In this document: one piece after another, positions 16,950-24,829 of the stretch
Numbering within the stretch: the first letter of the stretch is position 1
How the letters are laid out: every line of letters begins with the position of its first letter
Assembly (NCBI RefSeq): GCF_000685015.1
Contig: NZ_BAYA01000005.1
Coordinates: 372,001-436,000 of the forward strand
DNA from: Paraburkholderia bannensis NBRC 103871
GTDB lineage: Bacteria > Pseudomonadota > Gammaproteobacteria > Burkholderiales > Burkholderiaceae
Direction of reading: 5' to 3'
Length of the DNA: 64,000 bases
The notes under the pieces: model-generated
What the model was told of the DNA's origin: nothing
The model's database searches: none
The model's input: only the letters and a program-made list of their open reading frames with translations
Translations under genes and position numbers: made by a program

Positions 16950-18086
16950 GTGAAAAAAATCTCGATCGCCGTCGCGTGCCTGAGCGCATTCGCCGCCGCA
17001 TCCGCCCACGCTCAAAGCTCGGTCACCCTGTACGGTCTCGTCGATGCCGGCATCGCTTACACGAACAATGTCGGCGGCAGCGGCCGCGTGGCGCTCGCGA
17101 GCGGCAACATCAGCGGCAGCCGCTTCGGCCTGAAGGGCGCCGAGGATCTCGGTGGCGGCCTGAAAGCGATCTTCTTGCTGGAAAACGGTTTTAGCGTCAA
17201 CAACGGCCAGCTCGGCCAGAACAGCCGCATGTTCGGCCGCCAGGCTTATGTCGGCCTGAGCAGCAACGCCTTCGGTACGCTGACGATGGGCCGCCAGTAC
17301 GACGACGTCGTCGACTTCGTTTCGCCGCTGTCGGCCACCGCCGGCACCTTCGGCGACTCGGGCTTCGCGCACCCGTACGACAACGACAACCTTCAGCACA
17401 GCGTGCGCTTCAACAACTCGGTCAAGTACACGAGCCTGAACTACGGCGGCTTCAAGTTCGGCGGCATGTACGCGTTCAGCAACAGCACCGAATTCGCCGT
17501 GAGCCGCGCCTACAGCGCCGCTGCAAGCTACACGTACGGCCCGTTGACGGCTGCCGCAGGCTACCTGCAGACGAACGGTTCGGGCTCGAAGACGGGCACG
17601 GCGTTCACCAACACCGCAGGCGCAGTCGACCAGGCCGAAGTCAAGGGCAGCCTCACGTCCGACGTGCAGCGCACTGCCGCTGCAGGCATCAACTACGCGT
17701 TCGGCCCGGCTGTCGTGGGCTTTGTCTATTCGCACAGCCAGTACCAGGGCACGAGCGCCTTCGGCCTGAGCAACGGCTCGGTGCGCTTCGACAACTATGA
17801 AGTCAACGGCATGTACAACTTCACGCCCGCATTCAAGGCCGGCCTGTCGTACACGTACACCGACGGCCACCTGAACGGCGCGACCGCCTACGGCGCCGAT
17901 CCGAAGTGGAACCAGGTGAACGCGATCGCGCGCTACTCGCTGTCCAAGCGCACCGAAGTCTACGCAGAAGCCATGTACCAGCACGCGACCGGCAACAAGA
18001 ACGTCGCGAACATGTACAACTCGGGCGGCGCTTCGTCGACGGGCAACCAGGTGATGGGTGCAGTCGGCATGCTGACGCGCTTCTAA
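16950..18086 (+). CDS. General outer-membrane porin (Burkholderia OmpC-like)
   Basis: A 378-residue trimeric-porin subunit. A Sec signal peptide ends at SAHAQ (about residue 21). The mature protein starts SSVTLYGLVDAGIAYTNN and ends MGAVGMLTRF, with the terminal Phe needed for outer-membrane assembly. The inner part shows the loop/eyelet pattern of beta-proteobacterial porins (GSRFGLKGAEDLGGGLKAIFLLENGF). It begins with GTG, chosen because ACTGGAG precedes it and KKISIAVACLSAFAAASA is a normal signal. It admits small hydrophilic solutes. It is monocistronic; hairpins follow it. Confidence 0.95.
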   Translation: MKKISIAVACLSAFAAASAHAQSSVTLYGLVDAGIAYTNNVGGSGRVALASGNISGSRFGLKGAEDLGGGLKAIFLLENGFSVNNGQLGQNSRMFGRQAYVGLSSNAFGTLTMGRQYDDVVDFVSPLSATAGTFGDSGFAHPYDNDNLQHSVRFNNSVKYTSLNYGGFKFGGMYAFSNSTEFAVSRAYSAAASYTYGPLTAAAGYLQTNGSGSKTGTAFTNTAGAVDQAEVKGSLTSDVQRTAAAGINYAFGPAVVGFVYSHSQYQGTSAFGLSNGSVRFDNYEVNGMYNFTPAFKAGLSYTYTDGHLNGATAYGADPKWNQVNAIARYSLSKRTEVYAEAMYQHATGNKNVANMYNSGGASSTGNQVMGAVGMLTRF

Positions 18087-18118
18087 GCGTTCCTGTAAGC
18101 GCTGTATTGATGCTGTAG

Positions 18119-18150
18119 AAGGGGCCCGGCGTGGATGTGCCGCGCCCCTT
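18119..18150 (+). terminator. GC-rich hairpin just downstream of the porin gene
   Basis: AAGGGGC (18119-18125) pairs with GCCCCTT (18144-18150), with an inner GC-rich extension. It lies 33 bases after the porin stop. There is no following T tract, so it may stabilise the mRNA end or act as a weak terminator. Confidence 0.45.
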
Positions 18151-18198
18151 GCGATGTGAGTGGTTCTTCTCCGGATGGAGTGCGGGATATATTCAGGA

Positions 18199-18284
18199 TC
18201 GCTATGCAATTCAACGCAATAGCGATGCGCAGATCTATCGCACACTACGTCCTTTGCGCCCGTCCTTTCAGGACGGGCTTTTTT
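18199..18284 (+). ncRNA. Candidate small RNA with its own -10 box, 5' hairpin and terminator
   Basis: A TATATT -10-like box (18188-18193) is followed after the normal distance by a perfect 7-base-pair hairpin, TCGCTAT (18199-18205) with ATAGCGA (18219-18225). A strong intrinsic terminator ends at 18284. No credible reading frame spans it. The total of about 86 nucleotides is typical for Hfq-type small RNAs. The -35 region is weak, so this could instead be the 3' part of the porin transcript, processed or read through. Confidence 0.4.
18258..18284 (+). terminator. Strong rho-independent terminator
   Basis: GCCCGTCC (18258-18265) and GGACGGGC (18271-18278) make an eight-base-pair GC-rich stem with a five-base loop, followed by six T. 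It ends either the porin transcript or the candidate small RNA at 18199. Confidence 0.9.
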
Positions 18285-18451
18285 GTTGGTGCCGGGCGCG
18301 ACCGTCTCAAAGCGGTTGCCGCGAATCGCAAACTCACTCGCGCCGCTTGCGGCAACGAGGGTAAACACCCACCGCAACACGATTAATTTCTCGCCCCAGG
18401 CTGCCGTTATACTTTTCATATACGGTGTATCGTTTCGCATATGGAACAATA

Positions 18452-20005
18452 ATGAAAAGCTTGACGATCAATCTTCGCCTCGCGCTGACGGTGGTGACGC
18501 TCGGGGCACTGGTCATCGCCATGGGCGTTGTCAGTCTGTTCGGCATGGACATGACCAACCGCGCGCAGCACGACGCGTACACGATGCATTTCGCTTCGGC
18601 GGTGGCGCTCGGCAAATCGGGGACGGCGATGTCACGCGCGCGCTTCGGCCTCGACTGGGCGATGGCGAACCCGCATTCCCCGCAGCTTGGCCCGCAACTG
18701 GATCGCGCGCAGGCGCTGCTCGGCGAGTCGGATCGCTGGTGGCAGCAGTTTCGCGCACTGCCCAAGACGCCCGAGCTGCAGACGCTTACCGACGATCTCG
18801 ACGCCAAACGCAGCGCCGTGCGCCGCGACGCCATCGACCGCCTGGTCGTGGCGATCCGCGCGGGCGACACGAGCTGGATGGACGAGCACCGCGCCGCCGA
18901 ACTGATCGGCCTCTACACGGCCATGAACGCGAGCCAGGGCGCGCTCGAACGCTACCTGGACGATGCCGCGCGTCAGGCCGACGCCGATTCGAGCGCGCGC
19001 TTTCACACGCTCGGCGTGATCTGCGGCGCGAGCATCGCACTGGCCTTGCTGATTGCGTTCCTGAGCTGGCGCGGCTTGCGTCGCGCGGTGATGGAGCCGC
19101 TGCGCGCGGCAATGGCGCATTTCGAAGCCATCGCCGCAGGCGACCTGACCACGCATGTCAGCGCGCATCGCGATGACGAGATGGGCGCGCTGCTCGACGG
19201 CCTCGCGGCGATGCAAACGCGGCTGCGCGAAACCATGGAACAGGTGCGCCTGGGCGCGAACGCCATGGCGACGGCGACCCAGCAGATCGCCAGCGGCAAT
19301 CTCGACCTGTCGCAGCGCACCGAGGAACAGGCTTCGTCACTCGCGCAAACCGCGTCGGCGATGCAGCAGTTGATCGGCACGGTGCAGGCCAACGCGCTCA
19401 ACGCACAACAGGCGCGCGATCTCGCGCTCAGCGCCGCCGACGTGGCCGGTCGCGGCCACGACGCCGTCGCGCGCATGGAGCAGACCATGCACGAGATTCA
19501 CGCGAGTTCGTCGAAGATGACCGACATCATCGGCACCATCGAAAGCATCGCATTCCAGACCAATATCCTCGCGCTCAACGCAGCGGTCGAAGCCGCGCGG
19601 GCGGGCGAGGAAGGACGGGGCTTCGCGGTGGTCGCGGGCGAAGTGCGCAGCCTGGCGCAGCGCGCCTCGGCGGCGGCCAAGGAGATCGGCACGCTGATCG
19701 CGGGATCGACGGGACGCGTGGCCGACGGCGCGACGCTCGTGACCGAGGCGAGCGGCGCGATGGAAGCGATCCAGACCTCGACCACGCGCGTCGCCACGCT
19801 GATCCACGAAATCGCGTCCGCGTCGCGCGAGCAGAGCGACGGCATCGAGCAGGTCGGCCTGGCGGTCACGCAGATGGACGAGGTCACGCAACAGAACGCG
19901 GCGCTCGTCGAGCAAAGCGCGGCAGCCGCGTCGTCGCTGGCCGATCACGCCAACTCGCTCAATACGCTGGTGGCGGCATTCAAGGTCGAGGGCGCGGCGG
20001 CGTAA
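18452..20005 (+). CDS. Methyl-accepting chemotaxis protein
   Basis: A 517-residue transmembrane chemoreceptor. TM1 is at about residues 9-31. A short periplasmic four-helix-type sensor runs from about 32 to 190. TM2 ([16 protein letters not shown]) follows, then HAMP, then the signalling domain with its hairpin tip at [32 protein letters not shown]. The C-terminus lacks the NWETF-like tether for CheR/CheB. The ATG at 18452 is chosen over an upstream frame start at 18425 because it begins the typical [16 protein letters not shown] -10-like element is at 18408-18413. The ligand cannot be predicted. Confidence 0.93.
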   Translation: MKSLTINLRLALTVVTLGALVIAMGVVSLFGMDMTNRAQHDAYTMHFASAVALGKSGTAMSRARFGLDWAMANPHSPQLGPQLDRAQALLGESDRWWQQFRALPKTPELQTLTDDLDAKRSAVRRDAIDRLVVAIRAGDTSWMDEHRAAELIGLYTAMNASQGALERYLDDAARQADADSSARFHTLGVICGASIALALLIAFLSWRGLRRAVMEPLRAAMAHFEAIAAGDLTTHVSAHRDDEMGALLDGLAAMQTRLRETMEQVRLGANAMATATQQIASGNLDLSQRTEEQASSLAQTASAMQQLIGTVQANALNAQQARDLALSAADVAGRGHDAVARMEQTMHEIHASSSKMTDIIGTIESIAFQTNILALNAAVEAARAGEEGRGFAVVAGEVRSLAQRASAAAKEIGTLIAGSTGRVADGATLVTEASGAMEAIQTSTTRVATLIHEIASASREQSDGIEQVGLAVTQMDEVTQQNAALVEQSAAAASSLADHANSLNTLVAAFKVEGAAA

Positions 20006-20014
20006 AGTCCGCGC

Positions 20015-20272
20015 TCAACTCTCCGGACTCGCGATATCGAGCCGCACCAGCTCATCCGCCATTTCGCAGGCCGCGCGGCGCGCTTCCTCGCCGGTCGCAA
20101 ACGGCCCCGGCACCTGGCAACCGTCGAAGGGATAAATGAGCTTGCCGTCGGGCTTCCTGCGGATGCGCAGATAGCCGATGTATCGGCCGAGTGCGTTCAC
20201 CTTCTGTCCGCATACCACCTCGTAATCCTCGGGCCGGAAATGGCCGGCTGAATTCGCTGCTGACTTGTCCAT
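20015..20272 (-). CDS. DUF6723-type small protein
   Basis: An 85-residue soluble protein common in Burkholderiaceae genomes, of unknown function. It has the conserved centre GRYIGYLRIRRKPDGKLIYPFDGCQVPGPF, followed by a helix with EEARRAACEMADELV. The ATG at 20272 is chosen because the frame upstream codes for a non-conserved stretch. It is convergent with the chemoreceptor gene, nine bases apart. A stem-loop sits in its upstream region at 20367-20384. The family name is my best recollection from the motif. Confidence 0.7.
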   Translation of the reverse strand: MDKSAANSAGHFRPEDYEVVCGQKVNALGRYIGYLRIRRKPDGKLIYPFDGCQVPGPFATGEEARRAACEMADELVRLDIASPES

Positions 20273-20366
20273 GTCCGGTCGACCAGGAGTGCGAGGCGCG
20301 AGCGCCCTCGCCTTTGAAAGAAGGCGCGATAAACAGCGCGCATCGGCGGATTGTCGTTCGTTAAGA

Positions 20367-20384
20367 GTCCTGCAAACGCAGGAC
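20367..20384. promoter_or_regulatory. Perfect stem-loop in the leader region of the DUF6723 gene
   Basis: GTCCTGC (20367-20373) and GCAGGAC (20378-20384) enclose a four-base loop. It lies 95 bases before the start of the minus-strand gene. No T tract follows on either strand, so it is more likely an mRNA leader structure or protein site than a terminator. The rest of the 222-base gap (20273-20494) shows no gene. Confidence 0.4.
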
Positions 20385-20494
20385 AGCAATCGCCGTGCCG
20401 GTGCTTTGTTGCGCGCCTGCCTCGTCGCGGTGGTTGCGATTTGAGCAAGCGCGCCGAAAATCACCGCGTCTCCAGGCCGGCCAATCCAGCCGGG

Positions 20495-20821
20495 TTACTG
20501 GCTCGCCGCGCCAGCAGCACCCGCCTTTTTCTCGGCCTTCTGGATATCGTCTGGATAATTGAGGTTATTTCTCGACGGGCTATAGCCGTTCTTCTCAAGC
20601 TGCTTCAGTTCGGCGTTCTTGCGTGCGCGCGCCGCCTTGCGCTGTGCTTTGCGCTGCGCCTTGGTGGAACTCGCGCTCGTGCCCGGACTCGCGCTCATGT
20701 TCATGCCGGCGCTCGCGGCACTATCGTCGCCCGGCGCCGTTTGCGCACCGGCCTGCGCTGCCATCAGCATGAAGGAAACCGCGCTCACAGCGACTATCAT
20801 CAGGGAAGAACGGGTGGCCAT
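20495..20821 (-). CDS. Small secreted DUF4148-like protein
   Basis: A 108-residue protein with a signal peptide (cleavage near AQAGA-QT, about residue 26), a low-complexity Ser/Ala/Gly/Met segment, a highly basic KAQRKAQRKAARARKN stretch, then ELKQLEKNGYSPSRNNLNYPDDIQKAEKK. The last part matches the DUF4148 signature (L-x2-x-GY then YP-x-D-I-Q-x-AE), seen also in the gene at 54077. Function unknown; DUF4148 proteins are numerous in Burkholderia and are exported. It stands alone, divergent from the DUF1488 gene. Confidence 0.75.
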   Translation of the reverse strand: MATRSSLMIVAVSAVSFMLMAAQAGAQTAPGDDSAASAGMNMSASPGTSASSTKAQRKAQRKAARARKNAELKQLEKNGYSPSRNNLNYPDDIQKAEKKAGAAGAASQ

Positions 20822-20989
20822 TGCAGTTCTCCAGATTCATCGGGAAAGGAAGGCTATTGCAGCGCGCCTGAAGCGCGGAGTCAATGCGCAATCGGCGCGC
20901 CTGCTTCAGGTGGGACTGCGACTTGCTGATCCGAAGACACCGCGCAGCCGTTGCGCGGCGGCCCTGCAACTCAAGCAAGGAGGAATCCG

Positions 20990-21250
20990 ATGAGGATTGA
21001 ATTCACGAATCGCCGTCACGCCGTGGCGGCTTCGCGCATTGCATTCGAAGCCCAGGTGGACGATCGGCCCGTCTGGTGCAGCGTGTCGCTGGACGCGCTC
21101 AATAACCGCTTCGCCAACGACGGCACCTCGTCGCACGCGCTGCTGAGCGCATTCGAGGCAAACCGCCCGCAGATCGAAAAGGCCGCGCGCAATGCGCTGG
21201 CGAAGAACGGCGGTCAATCGGTCGAACTCGAAACGAACGACTTCAAGTAA
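20990..21250 (+). CDS. DUF1488 family protein
   Basis: An 86-residue cytoplasmic protein with the pattern FTNRRHAVAASRIAFEAQVDDRPVWCSVSLDALNNRF, typical of DUF1488. A near-perfect ribosome-binding site, AAGGAGG, fixes the ATG at 20990; the longer frame from 20951 is not needed. Function unknown; members are often found near stress genes in beta- and gamma-proteobacteria. No operon partner is visible. Confidence 0.82.
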   Translation: MRIEFTNRRHAVAASRIAFEAQVDDRPVWCSVSLDALNNRFANDGTSSHALLSAFEANRPQIEKAARNALAKNGGQSVELETNDFK

Positions 21251-21385
21251 GGGTAAGCGTCGTCGGGGCCGGGGATTGCACTCGGTTGCACTCTTGCACT
21301 CGACAGGGTTTGCTCCCGGCTTGCTGCTAGAGTGTGCCCTGGCCCCTGAATCTCACGATCGAATTTTGATCGCCCCTGCCGCGCC

Positions 21386-21982
21386 ATGCCCCCTTCCCTG
21401 CGACTGACCTTCGACGACGGCCCCGGCCCTTCCACGCCTTTATTGCTGGACGTACTGAAAGACGCCTCATTCAAGGCCACGTTTTTTGTGCTCGGCAAGC
21501 ATCTCGCTGCGGCGCAGGATCTTGCGGTGCGCATGCTGCGCGAGGGACATACGCTCGGCAATCACACATGGACGCACGCACGCCCCGGCGAGCTGGGCGC
21601 AGACGATTTGATCGAAGAAGTCGAAGCTACCGATGCCCTGATCCGGGCCGCGCACCGGCAAGCGGGCTTCAGCGCGCCGCATGCGATTGCGCTGCGCCTG
21701 CCCTACGGCCTGCAGGCCGACGATCCGCGCCGTATCGTGCTCGACCGTCTTGCGCGGCCGCACGCCGGGTGGACTTTGATCGTCGATGACTGGCGGCGGC
21801 CCGCACCGGACGCGCAGACGCTTGCCGGGGCAATGTTCAGTCACGTCGCGGCTCAGACTGCATCGGGGCACGATGCGGTGATTTGTCTGCACGATAGCTC
21901 CCCGCGCCGCGACACGCGGCCCGCCACCGTCGAAGCCGTGCGCCTGCTTCTAGGCCATGCCGACTGGCGCGGCGCGCAATAG
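21386..21982 (+). CDS. Polysaccharide deacetylase (NodB homology domain)
   Basis: A 198-residue carbohydrate esterase 4 protein that is nearly all NodB domain. The motifs appear in order: TFDDGP with D10 and D11, NHTWTH with zinc ligands H60 and H64, RLPYG, VDDW, and ICLHDSS with the catalytic His. It would remove N-acetyl groups from a sugar polymer or oligomer. No signal peptide is visible, which is odd for a cell-wall enzyme and suggests a cytoplasmic or small-molecule substrate. Its last 33 bases overlap the end of the convergent kinase gene at 21950, so it borders the orphan cluster and could belong to it. Confidence 0.88.
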   Translation: MPPSLRLTFDDGPGPSTPLLLDVLKDASFKATFFVLGKHLAAAQDLAVRMLREGHTLGNHTWTHARPGELGADDLIEEVEATDALIRAAHRQAGFSAPHAIALRLPYGLQADDPRRIVLDRLARPHAGWTLIVDDWRRPAPDAQTLAGAMFSHVAAQTASGHDAVICLHDSSPRRDTRPATVEAVRLLLGHADWRGAQ

Positions 21983-22957
21983 CTCGCGCCAGCACGCAAG
22001 AAAGCCCATGCCGGGCCCCGGAATCCAAAGTCCGCGTTGCGCGGCTTCCAGATGGATCAACAGTTGATCCGTGCAGAACAGGTGCATTAATGCAGGGGAT
22101 TCCGGGTGCATCCAGTCCGGCGCCGCTTGCCCGCAAGCTTCCGCATACGCGGCAAGCCCCCTGCTCCACACGCTCGCATCGAAGACAAAACGTTCTTCTA
22201 GCGTCGCGTCGCGCGACAAGGCGAACAGCGCGAACGCCGCTTCGAGCCAGCGTGATCCCAGCCCGACATCGTCGAAGTCGATCACGCCCGTCAAAGCCTG
22301 CCCGCTGAATAGCAGATTGCCCGCGTGATAATCGCCATGCAGCCACTGCGCGGGGCCGTCGATCCACGCGTGCGCCAGCGCGAGCAGCGCGCCCATGCTG
22401 TCGATCAGCAGGGGATAGTGCGGCGATAGATCGACGCTCAGGCGCGGCGCTTCGCGCGCCGCCACGCGTGCATGGCGCAGTTGCAACCACGCAAGCTGAC
22501 TCGCTTCGTGGGCGTCCAGCGTCGCCATGCCTGCATGCAGATGCGCGAGCGCGCACATGGCGTCGGTCGCACCCTGAAGCGCATCGCGCGGCATGCCCGG
22601 CGCGCCGTCGATCGATTCGAACAGATGCAGCCAGCAACCGTCTGCCGCGTGCACGCAGGATTCGCCCGATAGCGTCGGCAGCAGTCGCGGCAATGAAGGC
22701 GTATGGCCACGGTCGCTCAAATGACGCAGCATGGCCTCCTCGCGCTGAACCTGCGTGGCCGTTTTGCCGGGCCACGAAACACGCAGAATCGCTGCGCGCG
22801 CAACCTCCTGCACGCGATACGTTTTGTTAGTATGGCCCGACGACAACGCCTCAAGCTGCGCGGCGCGCACGTTCCAGTGCTGTAAAAGCAGCGTTTCCAG
22901 CTCACGCGGCGTTTCCACGACTCTCACTCTCCCTGCATCGACTATGTCTGAACGCAT
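21950..22957 (-). CDS. APH-fold phosphotransferase (aminoglycoside/choline kinase-like)
   Basis: A 335-residue small-molecule kinase. The catalytic loop is WLHGDYHAGNLLF (HxD with the Asn four residues on), and the metal motif is VIDFDD. The N-lobe has HTNKTYRV and ILRVSWPGK for ATP binding. The family phosphorylates hydroxyls of aminoglycosides, choline, homoserine or similar. Possible starts are ATG 22957, ATG 22969 and GTG 22996, or an internal GTG near 22920; all ATG choices overlap the start of the divergent gene at 22944, which is unusual. It flanks the five-gene cluster and could provide a biosynthetic phosphorylation or self-protection. Confidence 0.82.
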   Translation of the reverse strand: MRSDIVDAGRVRVVETPRELETLLLQHWNVRAAQLEALSSGHTNKTYRVQEVARAAILRVSWPGKTATQVQREEAMLRHLSDRGHTPSLPRLLPTLSGESCVHAADGCWLHLFESIDGAPGMPRDALQGATDAMCALAHLHAGMATLDAHEASQLAWLQLRHARVAAREAPRLSVDLSPHYPLLIDSMGALLALAHAWIDGPAQWLHGDYHAGNLLFSGQALTGVIDFDDVGLGSRWLEAAFALFALSRDATLEERFVFDASVWSRGLAAYAEACGQAAPDWMHPESPALMHLFCTDQLLIHLEAAQRGLWIPGPGMGFLACWRELLRAAPVGMA

Positions 22958-23636
22958 CTCGTCCCGCATGCGGGACGTCAATATCGAATGGCTCACGCGC
23001 GCGGCCGAATTCGATCATCTCTTTCATACGCGCTGGCTGGGCGAGCGCTTTTTCCACTTGCCCGGCGACATGCTCGCGATCCAGGAACTGATCTGGCAGG
23101 TGCGTCCGCGTTACATCGTGCAGACCGGCATCGCGGCAGGCGGCGGCGCGGTGTTTTCCGCGTCGATGCTCGAACTCGTGGGCGGCGAAGGCCACCTCAT
23201 CGCCATCGAGCCGCGCCTGCGCGCCGAGGTCAAGCAGCGCCTGCAGTCCCACCGCCTTGCCCATCGCATGACGCTGATCGAAGGCGAGTCGTGCGCGACC
23301 TCCACGCTCGATGCAGTACGCGAACAGGTCGGCACGCAGGGGCCCGTGCTCGCGATTCTCGATCTCACGCACACGCACGACCACGTGCTGCGCGAACTCG
23401 AATGTTACGCGGCACTCGTCACGCCAGGCAGCTACGTCATCGTGATGGACACCATCATGGAATACCTGCCCGAGTCCATGTTCGACGGCAAGCCCTATGG
23501 CCGCGGCAACAATCCTGCGACCGCCGCGCAGGCTTTTCTAGCACGCGACGATCGATTCGAAGTCGATGGCGATATCGAAGACCGCGTGCTCATGACGCTG
23601 TCACCGGGCGGCTTTCTGAAGCGAGTGCGCCAATGA
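22944..23636 (+). CDS. CmcI/rhamnosyl O-methyltransferase-family protein
   Basis: A 230-residue protein matching the family called cephalosporin hydroxylase, which is really a SAM-dependent methyltransferase fold. The signature is IWQVRPRYIVQTGIAAGGGAVFSASMLELVGGEGHLIAIEP (SAM site IVQTGIAAGGG, acidic IEP). Later LAILDLTHTHDHVLREL holds the metal-binding Asp/His. Characterised relatives methylate sugar hydroxyls (rhamnose) or act in cephamycin synthesis. The ATG at 22944 is preferred as the family start. It is the only plus-strand gene of the cluster: divergent-overlapping with the kinase at its 5' end and sharing 47 bases with the glycosyltransferase 3' end. Confidence 0.82.
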   Translation: MSERISSRMRDVNIEWLTRAAEFDHLFHTRWLGERFFHLPGDMLAIQELIWQVRPRYIVQTGIAAGGGAVFSASMLELVGGEGHLIAIEPRLRAEVKQRLQSHRLAHRMTLIEGESCATSTLDAVREQVGTQGPVLAILDLTHTHDHVLRELECYAALVTPGSYVIVMDTIMEYLPESMFDGKPYGRGNNPATAAQAFLARDDRFEVDGDIEDRVLMTLSPGGFLKRVRQ

Positions 23637-24822
23637 GGCGCGCGGCTTCGGCCGAGCCGTCGCGCGCGTAGCTTGCCTGGATCTGCGCCGCGCGCTCGCG
23701 CAGCGCGCCGGGGCGCAGCAACGTCGCCAGTGCAGTGGCGATCCCGTCCACCGACGCCGTCTGCAGATCGAGGCGCAAGCCCGCGCCCGCCCGCTCGACG
23801 AAATGCGCCGAATGAAACTGGTCGTTACAGAACGGCGAGAGCAGCATCGGTACGCCGCACGCGAGCGACTCCATCACCGAGTTCGCGCCGCCGTGGTTGA
23901 TGAACACGTCGGCACGCTCCAGCACGGCGAGTTGCGGCGCGTAGCGCACGGCAATCACGCGTTCGTCGCTTCGCGGCAGCAAGTCCGTCTCGACGAGCTC
24001 GCCCACGGACAGCACCAGTTGCACGGGCAGTGCGCGCGCGGCGTCGATCACCCTGGCGAAGACGTCCGGGTGGTAGTAAAGCTGGCTGCCGAGCGACATA
24101 TACACCAGCGACAGGCTGCTATCCAGCCGATGCCACGGGAAATCCGCCTCGTCGCCGCGCGGCCCGGCGGGCATGGCAGGGCCGACCAGCGCCACGCCTT
24201 GCGGCGGCTCGCCCACCAGCGCCTCGGTCGTCAGCGCCATCGTCAGGTGCGGCGAAAGCACGTCGCAGCCACGAAAGCGCGGCTGCAAGCCATACGATGC
24301 GAAGAGCCTGTCGCGTTCGGGCGCAATCCAGCGCACGGTGCTCAACAGTTCGGAATCCATATCGTCGGTCAAGACCGGATTCAACGAGTTCGACAGCGAG
24401 ACCCACGGTTTGTCTTCGAGATGCGCCGCCAGCGCGGACGCATAGTGCAGCGGGTCGATGACCACGACAGCCGGTTGCCAGTCACGAATGATCGCGCGAA
24501 TGCCATCGATCTGCCCCGGCGTCTCGTCGATCAGCAGCGTGCGGATCCAGTTGCGCAGCCACGCGGCGTCGCGGATTTTCTCGGCGAAAACCGCGCCGCG
24601 CGACAGTTCGTGGCGCTCGCCCTCAAGCGCGGCGGGACGCGCCTGCACCTGCTCGCGCGGGCCGAGAAAGGCGAACGCGCCCGCTGCATCGAGTTGCGCC
24701 GAAATATCGGCAGGCGCATAGAAGCCGACTTCGAAGCCCGCGGCCTGGAGCCGCTGCGCCGGCCCAATGCAGGGGTTGAGGTGGCCCTTCTCGGGCACCA
24801 CGCAAAACAGGATTCGTTTCAT
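23590..24822 (-). CDS. MGT-family glycosyltransferase (UDP-glycosyltransferase superfamily)
   Basis: A 410-residue GT1-type enzyme. The N-terminal acceptor domain starts KRILFCVVPEKGHLNPCIGPAQRL. The C-terminal donor domain has VYMSLGSQLYY and INHGGANSVMESLACGVPMLLSPFCNDQ, the plant/macrolide glycosyltransferase-like HGG loop that binds the nucleotide sugar. Such enzymes put a hexose on small hydrophobic molecules or antibiotics. The ATG at 24822 lies seven bases after the preceding gene's stop and starts the conserved first strand. It is the last gene of the minus-strand operon 28515-23590. Acceptor unknown. Confidence 0.9.
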   Translation of the reverse strand: MKRILFCVVPEKGHLNPCIGPAQRLQAAGFEVGFYAPADISAQLDAAGAFAFLGPREQVQARPAALEGERHELSRGAVFAEKIRDAAWLRNWIRTLLIDETPGQIDGIRAIIRDWQPAVVVIDPLHYASALAAHLEDKPWVSLSNSLNPVLTDDMDSELLSTVRWIAPERDRLFASYGLQPRFRGCDVLSPHLTMALTTEALVGEPPQGVALVGPAMPAGPRGDEADFPWHRLDSSLSLVYMSLGSQLYYHPDVFARVIDAARALPVQLVLSVGELVETDLLPRSDERVIAVRYAPQLAVLERADVFINHGGANSVMESLACGVPMLLSPFCNDQFHSAHFVERAGAGLRLDLQTASVDGIATALATLLRPGALRERAAQIQASYARDGSAEAARLIGALASESRPVTAS

Positions 24823-24829
24823 AGGGGTC

